Assembly: GCA_947095535.1 (NCBI GenBank) | Contig: OX352774.1 | Location: 36,038,496 to 36,102,495 of the forward strand | Length of the DNA stretch: 64,000 nucleotides | Direction: 5' to 3' | Origin: Poecilobothrus nobilitatus | Taxonomy: Eukaryota; Arthropoda; Insecta; Diptera; Dolichopodidae | Shown here: positions 37,318 to 49,900 of the stretch, piece after piece | Layout: every line of letters starts with the position of its first letter | Numbering within the stretch: the stretch's first letter is position 1 | Position numbers and translations under genes: made by a program | Notes under the pieces: generated by a model | The model's input: only the letters and a program-made list of their open reading frames with translations | Databases searched by the model: none | Told to the model about the DNA's origin: nothing

Positions 37318-38574
37318 CAATATTTAAGGCACCCTTTCTTATACCCTATAAAATTTAATATTAATTATATATTATGTTAACTATTTTTATTCCATCAGTG
37401 ATTTAAAATGAAATTAATTTTATTACTTTAACTGTTATTTTAGAGAATAAAAGGATTTAAAAATTTTTTTTTCAGTGATTTCATCTGTATAATCCGTTTT
37501 CATTTCATTGTTATCTGAATTAGTTCTTTGGAAGAAAATCACACAGAATTAATTATAATATTTTGTTATGTCTTTTATACAAAATTAATATTTTAATTCA
37601 AAATTTAATTAAAACAAAACAAACATGCAAAAAAATACTGAGAAAAAATGAAATTTTTTAATAGAAAACTTTTTAATTAAATTAAAAAATAAATAATTAA
37701 TTATTTGATAAATTTAAAAATTAATTAAATAAATGATAAAAAATTCAGTTAAAAAAAAAAATTATAATTAAAGTAAAAAATTTAATTTTGTTCGAAATGT
37801 TTAAAAATTCTCAAAAATACAAAAAATAAAATAAAAAGTCAAAGAGTTAAAAATTAATTATGAATAAAATTTAATGTAAAAAAAAAAAAAAAGAAGATTT
37901 TAGAATACATAATATACAAAAAGTATAAAATAAAAAGAATTAATAAAATATTGATTTATAGAAATGTGCAAAATTAATATATATATATATAGAATATATA
38001 TATATAATTGAAAATAAAATAAATATTAAATATTATGATGGCCTTCATTATCAATTTCATATTAAGCGTAAATTTACAGATTACAATTTTTTTCAAAATA
38101 AAGCACAAAATTTTTATTTATTATATTATAGGTACACATATATACATATAATTTATGTATGTATAAAAAAAATAAATAAATTCTAAAAAAAAAAATGTAT
38201 ATATAAAATTTATATATATTTAAAAAAAAATAAAATTGATTTTAATTAAAAATTTAATTTTCGTAAAAAATTAAATAAATTTAAAAAAAAAATATACAGC
38301 TAAAGAAAAATAATTAGAAACATAATGGTATATATATATTGTCAGAATTTGACATTTACAAATAAACCAAATGTCAAATTCTTAACACTTGAACAGTATA
38401 TGTAAAATAATTATACACTCGCCAACAATTCCAATTAAACTTTAGTTTTTAGTTTTAACAATTTTAAGTTTATAATTTAAAAAAAATGTATTAAAAATTT
38501 ACAGATTTAAAAAAATAAAATAAACTTTAAGTTGAAAGAAAAAATTTAACTGTCAATCAATATCAATTCACAAT

Positions 38575-38945
38575 ATTTCTTTTTTATTTTAATTGAAGAT
38601 ATTTTTAATTTAAGTGAAGACATTTTTACTTTAATTGAAAATTTTTTTACTTTAAGTGAACACATTTGTAATAAAAGTTTAAGTAAAAAAATACATATAA
38701 TATACATAAATATCAGGTAAAAAGAATAGGTACATAAATACAAGAACCAAATATATATGTATTACATAAATTAAATATATATATATATTGATATAAAATA
38801 AATTGTAAAGATTCTTCATTTAAAGTAAAAATGTCTTTATTTAAAGTCAAAAAACTTACCACTTACAGTAAAAATGTCTTTATTTAAAGTAAAAAATATA
38901 CACTTAAAATAAAAAAGTCTTCAGTTAAAGTAAAAAAGTTTTATT
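38575..38945. repeat. Paired inverted array 1 of the TACTTTAAGTGAAGA motif
   Basis: Forward copies of a degenerate unit near TTTTTACTTTAAGTGAAGAC fill 38580-38680 (4 units). Inverted copies (TTCACTTAAAGTAAAAATGTC and variants) fill 38810-38945 (5-6 units). About 130 bp of AT-rich spacer separates them, so the transcript or single strand could fold into a long imperfect hairpin. The 65-codon minus ORF over the forward arm shows the array as SLKVKKFSIKV-type repeats and is not taken as a gene. Confidence 0.6.
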
Positions 38946-39239
38946 ATACATATATGCCATTGATTTTTGAATTTTAACGTCGTTGTTTACCACCAATGAC
39001 TATTCAAAACGTCAATTTTAAATAAGACAGACATTTATTTTGATAAATTTTGAGTCTTATCCACTTCAGAATGTCTAATCAATGGAATGGTAAAATTAAT
39101 TAATCACTTATAGGCAGGTATACTGATACCTATACTTTAATACTTTAATTAGAATATTTTGTTAATACTTTTTAAAAAATTACATGTGGAATTTGTAAAC
39201 AGCCCTCTTGCTATATTGCTATCAACTTTAATTTATACC

Positions 39240-39500
39240 TTTTTTTTACTTTAATTTAAGTGAAGACATTTTTACATAAGTGAATATTTTTTATTTTAAA
39301 TGAAGATATTTTTACTTAACATAATTTACTGAAGTAAAAATTCTTTATTTAAAATGTCTATTAAAAAAAAAAAAAAAATGAAAAATAAAAAATATTAAAA
39401 TAATATAAAACATAAAAAAAAAAATTAAATAAAAATTATTCACTTAAAGTAAAAAAAAAAAATTCAATTAAAAATGTAAAATATTCACTTAAAGTAAAAA
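39240..39500. repeat. Paired inverted array 2 of the TACTTTAAGTGAAGA motif
   Basis: Forward units (acttt-aatttaagtgaaga; acataagtgaat; tttaaatgaagatat) occupy 39248-39320. Inverted units (ctgaagtaaaaattcttta; ttcacttaaagtaaaa twice; cagttaaaataag) occupy 39328-39525. The spacer is short. Same unit and same inward-facing layout as the arrays on either side. Confidence 0.55.
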
Positions 39501-40394
39501 AAGTCAAAGTCAGTTAAAATAAGAAAGGTATAAGGTAGAAAACAAAAAAAAATGTTCCAAAATATATTATTATGTATGTATATATGTATATAGTTTCTAA
39601 TTATATTTATAAATATAGCTGTATATAAATAATATAATATAAATTAAATAAATGAAGAAATAAAACAACATGCATTTTAATTTTTATTATCGTTTTTATA
39701 ACTTTTATTTTTAATTAATTTTCTGTTTTTTTTTTTTTTTGTTTTTTCCTTTTTAAATTTAAATAATTTAAATTTTTTTTTTATAATAATTATTTTTAAT
39801 ATTTTATAAAATTGAACTTTTTTTATTTTTTTTTTTTACATTATATTAAAAATAAAATTATTGATATGAAATTTTTAACAAATAAAAAGAAGAAGTACAT
39901 ACATCATATTTTTTTTTTTTTTGTGTCATGTCAAAATTTCACTTTAATAAAAATTAACAATAAAAGTTTATTTAATTTTAATTTTAATTTTTTTTTTTTT
40001 TTTATTTTAAATATGCTCCTTTTTTGTAATAAATTTTTTTTTATTGATATAATTTTAAGTTATACTTACATAATTTGTTTTTGTTTTTTTTTTATTATTA
40101 TAACAATAAAATAAGATAATTTAGACAAAAAAAAAAAAAAAAAACAAAAATTAAAAGTTTTTAATTATAAGGTTCGAATAATTCAAAAATTTTTTAAAAA
40201 TATTTTCTAATAAAAGTTTAGAAAAATTTCAAAATTTCCTTCGAAAAAATTTGTCATCATAGGTATGTTTTTATTTTATTTTTTTTAATAGGTCGCAATT
40301 TTTATTTTAGAAGGTAAAAGGTGTAAGAGTAAGGTACATGTAAAAAATTTACAAAATTATTTCAGTGATTCGAAAATTAAATTTTATATACATT

Positions 40395-40607
40395 TTTTAT
40401 TTTAAGTGAAGATATTTTTATTTTTTTATTTTAAGTGAAGGAAGACATTTTTACTTTAAGTGAAGATTTTTTACTTAAAATGAAAAAAAATTTAAATTAC
40501 TCATAAATTACTGAAGTAAAGATTCTTCACTTAAAGTAAAAAAAACTTCATTTAAAATGAAAATTATTCACTTAAAAGTAAAAAAAAGTCTTCAGTTAAA
40601 GTTTTAT
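40395..40607. repeat. Paired inverted array 3 of the TACTTTAAGTGAAGA motif
   Basis: Forward units (ttttaagtgaagatatttt; ttttaagtgaaggaagacat; actttaagtgaagattttt) occupy 40400-40490. Inverted units (gattcttcacttaaagta; cttcatttaaaatgaaaa; ttcacttaaaagtaaaaa; gtcttcagttaaag) occupy 40510-40605. Only about 20 bp separates the arms. This is the clearest hairpin of the three. Confidence 0.6.
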
Positions 40608-40944
40608 TAATATTTACGTTCAAAAGTTATTTATACAGATTATATTTTTTATACCCTAATTAAAAAATGTAATTGAATTATAAAAATACAGAATTAAAAA
40701 AAAAAAAACAAATTTTTTTTTAATAGATAGATTTGTTTTGATAAAAGTTAAGCTATTGCTAAATTGCGACCCATTCAAATCAAATTTATTGAAAAATCAG
40801 GTTATATATATAAAAAAAAAAAGAGAGCAATAATAGCATTTGTGAACCATTTTTTTATAAAATTTTTATTTGTTTATTATGGCTATACATATATCGATAT
40901 ATTTATGTTAAACACATCTAAAACCACACACTAAATAAACTATA

Positions 40945-41187
40945 CAGACGATCAGTTTCATATAAAAATTTTTAGTTTTTTTTTTTTTGAGCCAGACTAA
41001 GCAGTTTATGGAGCTAGACTAAGTATTTTACAATATTTAAATTACAAAAATAGAAAATACAAAAGAATATTCTATAAATTTTTGTTTTTGCTATTAAAAT
41101 ATCTAAAATATTAAGTCTGGCTCGAAAAAAATATTCCTGCTGGCTCCTAAAAAAGACTTAAAATTTTTATATGAAACTGTACGTCTG
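40945..41187. mobile_element. Tc1/mariner-like MITE with TA target site
   Basis: The ends CAGACG(A)TCAGTTTCATAT (left) and ATATGAAACTGTACGTCTG (right) are inverted repeats of about 28 bp with few mismatches. TATA lies outside both ends, consistent with a TA target duplication. Deeper inside, gagccagacttaa-type blocks repeat in inverted order (gagccagactaa near 40992, ttaagtctggctc near 41113), so most of the 243 bp folds back. CAG...CTG ends with TA sites fit Tc1/mariner MITEs. No coding frame. Confidence 0.7.
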
Positions 41188-41347
41188 TATAATGTTATTT
41201 AGTCTGTGCTAAAACTCACAAATTTTAAATGGAATACAAGTTATTAAGTGACTTATATTTATATAAAGTAATGCTAGCGCTTGGCACCAAATATTAAAAT
41301 TTTTGAATAGATTATTTTAAAATCATTTAAATATTAAGGCTATTGTT

Positions 41348-42136
41348 AGACGTCAATGTTTTTTATCTCTTTTTTTTTTAATCCCTTTTTTTTACACTTT
41401 TTTTCAAATGTCACAAGAGTATAACGTTTTTGAAGCGTTTCAAAAAATACAATGAAAAAATTAGAAAAATTAATTTTTTTATAGCGTTTATTTATTATTT
41501 ATTTGAAAATTATTTTTTATTTTTTAAACTTTGACTATCTCTTACTTTCCTGATCGTAATAAATAATAATTTTACTTTTACAAACAAATAAGTTTAGAAG
41601 TTTAGCAAAATTTTCAAGTTTTACCGTAATTAATAACAGATAAAAATGTCAAAAAACATATAATGTATAAAAGAAATGTTGAAAAAAGAGGGTCACAATT
41701 GACAGCAATGAGTGTTTTTCTTTTTTAGTTCAGAGCAGAGTCAGAACTGTCATAAAAAAAATGACAGTTTCTTTTTTCACTCTGAATGATCAAAATTTAT
41801 CTTTTGTGTTTATCTTATTTCATTCAGAGTGCGCTCAGAGTATGATCTAAATTTTCGATTTTAATTTAAATAATGTTAAATGCTAAAGATTTTATTTTTT
41901 TTTTATATGATTTGACACTTTTTACAGGTTAAAGCTTAATTGTGCTTCAAAATTATTTCGGAGCGTTTAGATAAAATATTTTTAATCTGTTGAGAACGTA
42001 CTCTATATACATACTCGATATCTGTTGAGAGCATAAATCTGATCTAAACACCCGAACACCCAAAATAGAAAAATTTCTATGAATGAAAATTTGACGCTTT
42101 GAGTATAAAAAAAAAACGGATAAAAAGATGACGTCT
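41348..42136. mobile_element. MITE-like element with AGACGTCA inverted ends
   Basis: AGACGTCAATGTTTTTTATC (41348 on) pairs with GATAAAAAGATGACGTCT ending at 42136; with the adjacent TTA/TAA the palindrome is 11 bp longer in total. The interior holds paired CAGAGC/GCTCTG-type blocks (ttcagagcagagtcagaac near 41730; ttcagagtgcgctcagag near 41823), like those of the 24.4-kb element, so the two may be related. No coding frame seen. Confidence 0.55.
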
Positions 42137-44898
42137 AATCGCTAAGTAAGAGTTCTAATTATATTAATAGTCATTTATTTATTTTTATTGCTTTAATGTC
42201 AATTATATTAAATTTTATCATCCTGATTGATTGAAATTTAGTTCAATAAATTTAAGTAAATCATGGTTTTTTTTTTTTTTTCTTTAAATTTTAATTAATA
42301 AATTATACATTTTTTTTTTTTTTTAAATTCTTTATAAATATTTTTTTATTTTTTTTTTTTAGTTTTTTCTGTTCTTCCAGTCTTAAATTCTATCCAATCA
42401 TTAATTTTTTTTTTATAATTATTTAAAACCAAAAAAAAAAAAAAAAAACTACAATTAAATCACAAAAGTCGAATTTAAAAAACAAACAAATAAAAAAACA
42501 AACAAGTTTAAATAATTTTTTTAATAAAGTAATAATTTATATAATATTTTTTTTTAATTAATTTTCAAAATTTCAATTTTAAGAAAATAAAAAAAATATA
42601 TGTATATATATATATATAATATAATAGAGCATGCAAAACAAATAATAATAATATATAATAATAGTATTTATTTATAAAATTAATCAACCAGCATTTTGTA
42701 TTTTAAAAAATAATATATCTATATATTAAATAATAAAGTATAATTATTAAAAAAAAAAAAAAAAAAATAAAACAAAGAAAAATTTTAATTTGAAATTATA
42801 TCATCTTAAATAAATTTATAAACAAAGAAAAAAAAACATAACAAAAATGTTTTTCAATTTTTTTTTCTTGTTTTTACAAAATTTAAATCTTAATTTTATA
42901 AAAAAAAAAAAAATATTTATTAAATTTATTTTTTTTTTTTTTTTGTAGCTTTTAATTTATTGTACAAAAAAATTAACATTTTTTAAGTCTCCAAAATTAA
43001 TGTAGGTAGTAAACATATTTAAAAAAAAAACAATGAAAAAAAAAAAACAAAATAATATTTATTATATTGGTAAAAAAAAAAAAGTTTTAAGATACAAGAA
43101 AAAAAAAACGAAAATTAAATAATAGTTATAGTTTGTAGAAAAAAAATTACATTTTTAAAATTTTAAAGACACGCCATTTTGTTTTTGTAATCGTATAAAC
43201 TATCTAACAAACATTTTCATAAATAAAAAGTGTCTCTTGTCATAAATGCAATTCGAATAAGTCATACAACACTAACCTAAACCAAGGAAAACCATTGTTA
43301 AAGAATGGATTAATCATTTTAATTTATTAAATGCTTGTGACACTTCTCCCGCCCTTTAAACAATCTTCTTTAAATTGTATTTTAAATAATAATCGAAAAT
43401 ATTGAATAAATATCACATCAAAATTGTTTTAAATATTTTCTTTAATCTCTTCATGTAACCTAAAAACAATTTCTTTTGTGTATATGTTTGGAATGATTAA
43501 TTAAATGAAAATATTAGATAAATATTATTATATTATAAAAAAAACTATAGATACCATTTTACTTTTACCTATTTTTTTTTATTATAATACACTCACATAT
43601 CATGTTTTAAAACATGTAATTTCGTATCACTAAAATTTGTCATTGAATTGAGGATTCGAAAGTCATTGAGCTTTTAATTTTATTTGGATATCAGAAAACT
43701 AAATAACTAAGCCTTAAAGACTTAATATGCCAAAATTGAATTAAAAGTTTTATAGAAGTTCGAGATCGATAAAGTCAACACATACAGATTATTTATGAGG
43801 AATCATTTAATACTCTTTTTTTTACACCCTCTTTTCTTAAAAAAACTAATTTTGTGGTTTATGTTAATTTTGTGGTGGTGATATGGAACGAAAAGTAAAA
43901 TGTTCCTCATAAATATTCGTTATCTTGTCAAATTTAGTGATAAATTTTAGTGATACGTATAACAAGTTTAACATGATATGAGTAATAAAAGAGTTTTTAA
44001 TTTGATTGAATATTGAAATGTCAAAATATCAACATGTCAAAATGATTTAAATCAAAAAATTGATTAAATTAAATTAAAAAAAAAAAACATGTTGTCAACA
44101 CTTTTTATGCTAAAATTTATATTACTGTATCAAATTAAAAGAAAAAATTCATTCATATTTAGAATAGTTTTAATTTAAAATTTTCTTAATTTTGTTTTTT
44201 TTTTTTTTTTTTGTACTTTAGAAATATAAAAATATTAGATATTATATTATATATAATTAAAAAGAGAAAGTAGTACTGAAAGTTTTATATCTACATTATA
44301 TAGAAACATTTATAATACATTTTTAAGTAATAATATTAAAACTATTGAAAAAAAAAAAAAATAATTAAAAATAATTCTAATAAAAAAAAAAAAAAAACTG
44401 AAAAATAATATTGAAAATTTCAAAACAACGTATTAAAAATATTTAAAGTACTGATTACTCAAATGATTACATTTTGACATTTCGAAAAATTTAAAAAAGT
44501 TTAAAAATTTAAAATAACGGTATCCTGATATACTAACAATAAAATTTAATTAATTTTTAAGTTGTACATTCTTTTAATATATATTATGTAATATTCAATA
44601 ATAATTATTAAGTAAAGGGGGCCCCCACATATAATATAGTAGCTATAGAGAAAATGTTGTAAGTAATCAATCAATTAAATCTAAATACATAATATGACGT
44701 TTCAGTTAAATACTTAAATATAATAAGAAAAAAAAAAAAGAAATATAATTAAAAAAAAATGGGTAATAATTAAATAAAAAATTAAATTTTAAGTTTTTTT
44801 TTTCTTTTCATTTTCGTTAATTATTTATTATTTTGCTAATTTTATTTTGTTTTTTTTTTTTTTTTTTTTATTTTTTTATTTTTAACTTAATTTAATTT
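42137..44898. other. Region 3' of exon C: possible 3' UTR then intron
   Basis: AT-rich DNA after the stop of exon C. The 3' UTR of the exon-C isoform should lie at the right edge, but the polyadenylation site cannot be fixed because AATAAA-like words are very common. No gene on the plus strand was seen. Confidence 0.45.
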
Positions 44899-46937
44899 TT
44901 ATAAATCTACAAAAATTCTATCGAATTCTTTTGATGCATATAATAAATCTTCTTTTGTTATATTTAAATCTTCATATCGTTCTATAAAATAATTATTTTT
45001 TTTTAATATTGTATTATTATCAAGAGTCATGGCACGTGTTTTAATTTTTTTTAATTTTAAATTACTTATATTATTACCACCATTATTAATAGAAGAAGAA
45101 CAATCACCAGAACCACTATTATCAATATCATCATTTATATATTTTTTTATATTATTTTTATTTATACTATTATAATTTGTATGTGGTGTTTTTGTTGTTG
45201 TTGTTGTTGTACTATTTGTACTATTATTTTTTATATATAAAATTTCATTTGTTGCAACAGTCATGGCACGATTTTGTTTAGCCATTTCACGACGACGTCT
45301 TTGGGCTGAAATTTGTGGTGCTTTTAATATATCAATATCACATATTGGTGTTTTTGGTGTTGTTGGAGTTATTGGTGTTGTTGGTGTTATTGTTGTTGGT
45401 GTTGTTGGTGTATTATTTAATTCTGTTATTTTTTGTATATTATTTTTATTTTGTATATTTCTTGATTCTATTTTATTTATTGCTAATATAACTGGTGATT
45501 GTAATATATCATTATTATAATGATGAAATGTATCATTTAATGAATTATTATCATCATCACCATTTGATATTGGTGGTGTTAATATAATATCAGATGTTAT
45601 TATAGAATTATTTATATTTAATTTTAATGAAGTGTCATCTTTTGGTGTTGAAATTGCTTTTGGTACAACTTGACATACATCTGGTATTTGACTATTATTT
45701 ATTATATATGTTGGTGATGTTAATGATGTTGATGTTGATATTGATGTTGATGTTTTATTTTTATTAGGTGATATTAATTGTTGTCCATCATTAATTAATT
45801 TTGTTGTTGTCATTAATTCTGGTAATGATGTTGGTCCAGATTTTATTGTTGAATATTTTGTATTTGTATTATTATAATTATTTTTATTATTATTTATATT
45901 ATTATTATTATTATTACTATTATTTGGATTTGATACACCAAAATATTTCATATTAACAACAGCTTTATTAACTTGTTTTGTTTTTGTAACAACTTTTGCA
46001 AATTTTTTACGTAATTCAGCAATATGAATTGGATTACCACCACCACCTAAAATATTATCTGTATTTGTATCATTACAATTATTCTCTTTACCAGAATCTG
46101 AATTAATATTTTCAATTTCATCATCATCATCATCATTATCATCATCATTATGATTATTATATGAAATTTTTTTTATATTTTTAGAAAATACCATACGATT
46201 TTGTTGAATTTTATTTGTTGTAGAATTTGTTTGTGGAAATGATTTATTATTAATAATTTCTTTATTATAAGCAGCAATTGGAGATATACCATTATGATTT
46301 TCAGAACTATTTAATATTTTTATATGATGTTGTGATGATGATGATGATGATGATAATAATTTATGATTTTCTTGTTTTTGATTTTGAATTGAAATAAAAC
46401 GTGATTTTATTTTACCAATTGTTCTAATTGGTGTTGTTGTATTATAAATAATTGATGTTTCATCTTTTATTGGTGTTGTTGTTGTTGATGATTTTGAAAT
46501 TGTTGTTGTTGGTGTTGAATTTGATATTGATGTTATTGTAATTATTGCATTATCATTTTCATTATTTATTTTCTTAAATGCATTATTATTATTATTATTA
46601 TTGTTATTATCATTTAAAAATTTCGGTATTATTAATTTACCAACATTTTTTTTAATTCTTTTATTTGCTTGAGATGGTGATGGTGATGGGGGAGTTTTTT
46701 CACCAATTAATAAAAATTGATCATTTTCAATATTTCGTTTAATAATAATTGGATCACTACTGAAATTTGTTAAACTTGAAAATCTTGTTGGACTTGAATG
46801 ATTTGAACTGCCATTAAAATTTCCAGATGATGAAGATAAATTTAATTGTTGTTGTTGCTGCTGTTGTTGTTGTTTTTTATGTTGTGATAAATTTGAGAAG
46901 AATTTAAATCGTTCAGAAATCGGTAAAGCTGAAGGTT
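44899..46937 (-). CDS. Coding exon C, terminal exon with stop (isoform 1 C-terminus)
   Basis: A 2039-bp exon, open from acceptor ccacacacag|AACC to the TAA at 44899-44901, giving 678 residues after the Glu codon split with exon B. It starts EPSALPISERFKFFSNLSQH, followed by a run of nine Gln. It then shows Asn runs, a seven-Ser run, the basic stretch IGKIKSRFISIQNQKQ, an Asp-rich segment, IAELRKKFAKVVTKTKQVNK (predicted helical), repeated TTP units, and AQRRRREMAKQNRAMT. The end, YEDLNITKEDLLYASKEFDR and six more residues, is less repetitive and looks folded or helical. Two related segments carry RAMT followed by V/L and an Asn-x-Ile-Leu pattern. The family is not recognised. The large size with a stop, and AATAAA-type signals on the minus strand at 44842-44847 and 44875-44880, fit a last exon, though such hexamers are common by chance in DNA this AT-rich. 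Confidence 0.85.
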
Positions 46938-49900
46938 CTGTGTGTGGTATTTATATATTTTAGTTGTTTTTAGTTTTAAATTAATTTTTTTTGATTTTTT
47001 TTTTTTTTTTTTTTATATTTTGGTTCAATGTGGTGAATTTAAATTAAATTTTAATATAATAAGTTTTTTTTTTTTTTTAATTTAATTTAAATTTTTATAT
47101 TACAGATAAATTTTTTTTTTTTTTAACATTTTTTTTAAAAATATTTATAGGTATATAATATATATATTATTATATATAATAGATTGTATATAATTTATTG
47201 TTTGTGCAATTTGTGCGCATTTTAATGCATGATGATATTTTTAGTTTTTTTTGTTGTTGTTGTTGTTGTTTTTTTTTTATTTTATTTAATTTTATAATAA
47301 AATTAAAAGCATTTACATAATCATTTTAAATTTTGTTCAATTTGAATTAATTTAAATTAAATTGTGAGAAAAAAAAAAAACAAAACGACGAAATCCGAAT
47401 CCGAAGGCGATTTAAAAAAAAAAAAAATGTTGTTGAAATATTGTTGTTTTTGTTGTTGTAGAAAAAATTGAAAATTGTGTTGTTGTTTTTTATTAGATTA
47501 CATGACAATATATGCCATTGTAGTAATAGCAGTAGTAGTAGTAGTTGTAGTAGTAGAAGAAGAAACAGTAAATTTATTATAGTAATATTAATAATGTAGT
47601 TGAAGTATGTAATTAGAATAGAGGCATTTTTTGTTTTTTTGCAAAAAAAAAAGAAAAAAAAAAAAAGAAAATATGAGTAAAAAAAAAATAATTGTAGTAG
47701 AAAGAAGGTATTTTATTTTAATTATGTGTGTATATATGCAGTAGAATTATGTGTAAATGAATGCTATTTATGTAAAAAAAAAAAAACTGAAATATATATA
47801 ATATGTATATTTTAATGTAACGAAACAAATTATTAGAAAATGACTGAAGGAAACTGAGTTTTTTTGATTATTTTTTTTTTTTTTTAATTGGCACATTTTC
47901 ATTTTAAAAGGCACATCAATTTCCATCACCAAAAAATAATGATTTTTTTTCCAAAAAAAAAAGAAAAAAAAAAAAAATTATTTTTTAAATATGAATTTGA
48001 TCAAGTCAAATGAGAGAAAGAGAGAGAGTTGAATGTGAGAGTATCAATTAAAAATAAAAAAAAAAAAACAAAAAACTTTAAAATATTAAATGAAAAAAAA
48101 AAAAAAAATTAAAGGGCAATGAGCAACAAAAATGAGTGCAATATATTTGAGTGCGCTTTGCATTATTTTACATTATTATTAAAATTTATATAGAATAAAG
48201 AAGAAATCTTATTATAAAATAAAAAAAAAATAAAAAAAAGTAAGAATTAATTTTTAATTAAAGATGATTCCTAATGTGTTTTCAATGTTTTGATTGTTAA
48301 TTTAAAATTATCAAAAAAGTAAAATTTTTATCAAATAAATACTTTTGTTAATTTAATTTCTATATAATCTTTTTTTATAATATGTAATACGTAATAATAT
48401 ATAATTGTAAAGAAATAAATATGTAAATTAATTGATCGTTAAAGAGGTCTGCAATCTAAATCTGAAGATATGATATGACAAGTATTTCTGGACAAGGAAT
48501 TCTGGATTATTCATAAAATGATACATATTTTTAAATATGAAAATTCTCATTAATATTCGATTTATTTTAATAAATTTAAAATATTTAACCCCCTAAAATC
48601 CATAAATCTTTTTTTAAATTTTTATTTGAATATAGCATTGATTTTTAATATTCGAGTTAATGTGATTTTCAAAATGATTTTTAATTATATTTAAAAAAAA
48701 TAAAAACTATTTAAGTTTGAAATGTATTATTTATTTGATAAAATATTTGCAAGATTTTCTGAATATTTTAAAAATTTATTTATTTGTATAGAAAATCAAG
48801 TGTAAATACATATACATACAATATAGTATATTTCATCTAAAATGTGTTCATAATTATTTAATATAAAATAAATTATAAAATATTAAAGTATAGTGATTAC
48901 GTTTGCATTTGAGTTTGACTATACAATATTGAATATATGATATGCGATATGACTACAGTATGCATTTAAGGGTTAAAGTAGTACGTATTGTTTTTAACAA
49001 TTTCACTGCGTATAGGATTCAACAAATAATTGTTGAATACTATTTTATTGATTTCTAATAAATTTTGTAAAGTATATTTTTAGTATGACCAGTTATCAAA
49101 TACTAAAAACTTGTATTTTAAGAAATAAAATAATTAATAAGCATAGATATATAATTTTATTCAAATGTAATAAGTGAAAAATAACAAAAGTATTTTATTG
49201 TATTTTTTTTTTTTTTTTTTTTTAAATTCTACCGTAGGCATTTAATTAAATTTATATTGAATTAAAAAAATTAGTGTTGTAAATAATATTAAATTATCTG
49301 GTGTTTGGTGGTATTGCGAAATAAAAAAAAAATATAAAATTTGTATTTATTATTATTAATTAATTATTATAAAGTAAAATAAATGTTTTCCGAAACCGGT
49401 ATTTTTTTTTTTTATATTTTAAATATATTTCTTTACAATATTTTTTTTTTTTTTTTTTAAATATAAATTCCAATTTTATTTATTATATTTATAATATTTA
49501 TACTTAATATTATTAATAATTTGTACATAAACACACATATCTATAATATAATATAAAAATGTGATGTTAAAAAATTATTTTCCTAATTTGCTATTTATTT
49601 GTGCAGTAAAATAAGTTATTTTATATGTAATATTAATTTAAATCTTTTAATTTTGACAAAAAAACAAAAACTATATCATTTTTAATTTTTTTTTTGTTTT
49701 TTTAAGATATAATTATAGATACAATTTATACAGAATTTTTTTTTTTTTTTTTGGATTAAATGAGTACACATTTTATAATTACCATAAATTGTTTAAAAAA
49801 ACAAAAATCAAAAATTCCTTAATTACACATTTAAAAAATTGTTTATTTTGATAATATTATTATTAATATACAAATTATTTTCTTTGTTCTATATATTTAA

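Noticed and set aside
38546..38743. Minus ORF with repeated Ser-Leu-Lys-Val/Ile-Lys text
   Set aside because: Translation of the TACTTTAAGTGAAGA array, not a gene.
39812..40114. 100-codon plus ORF
   Set aside because: Over half Phe, Ile, Lys and Asn from T/A homopolymers; no splice context or recognisable domain.
38575..40607. CRISPR-like array
   Set aside because: Units are degenerate, occur on both strands, lack constant-length unique spacers, and the window is eukaryotic.
45263..45520. Plus-strand ORF inside exon C
   Set aside because: Antisense shadow of the TTP/ITP repeat region; GVVGV text is the complement of ACA/CCA codons.
47517..47570. Possible extra exon with GTA/GAA codon runs upstream of exon C
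   Set aside because: Pure microsatellite; no open frame bounded by acceptor and donor could be drawn.
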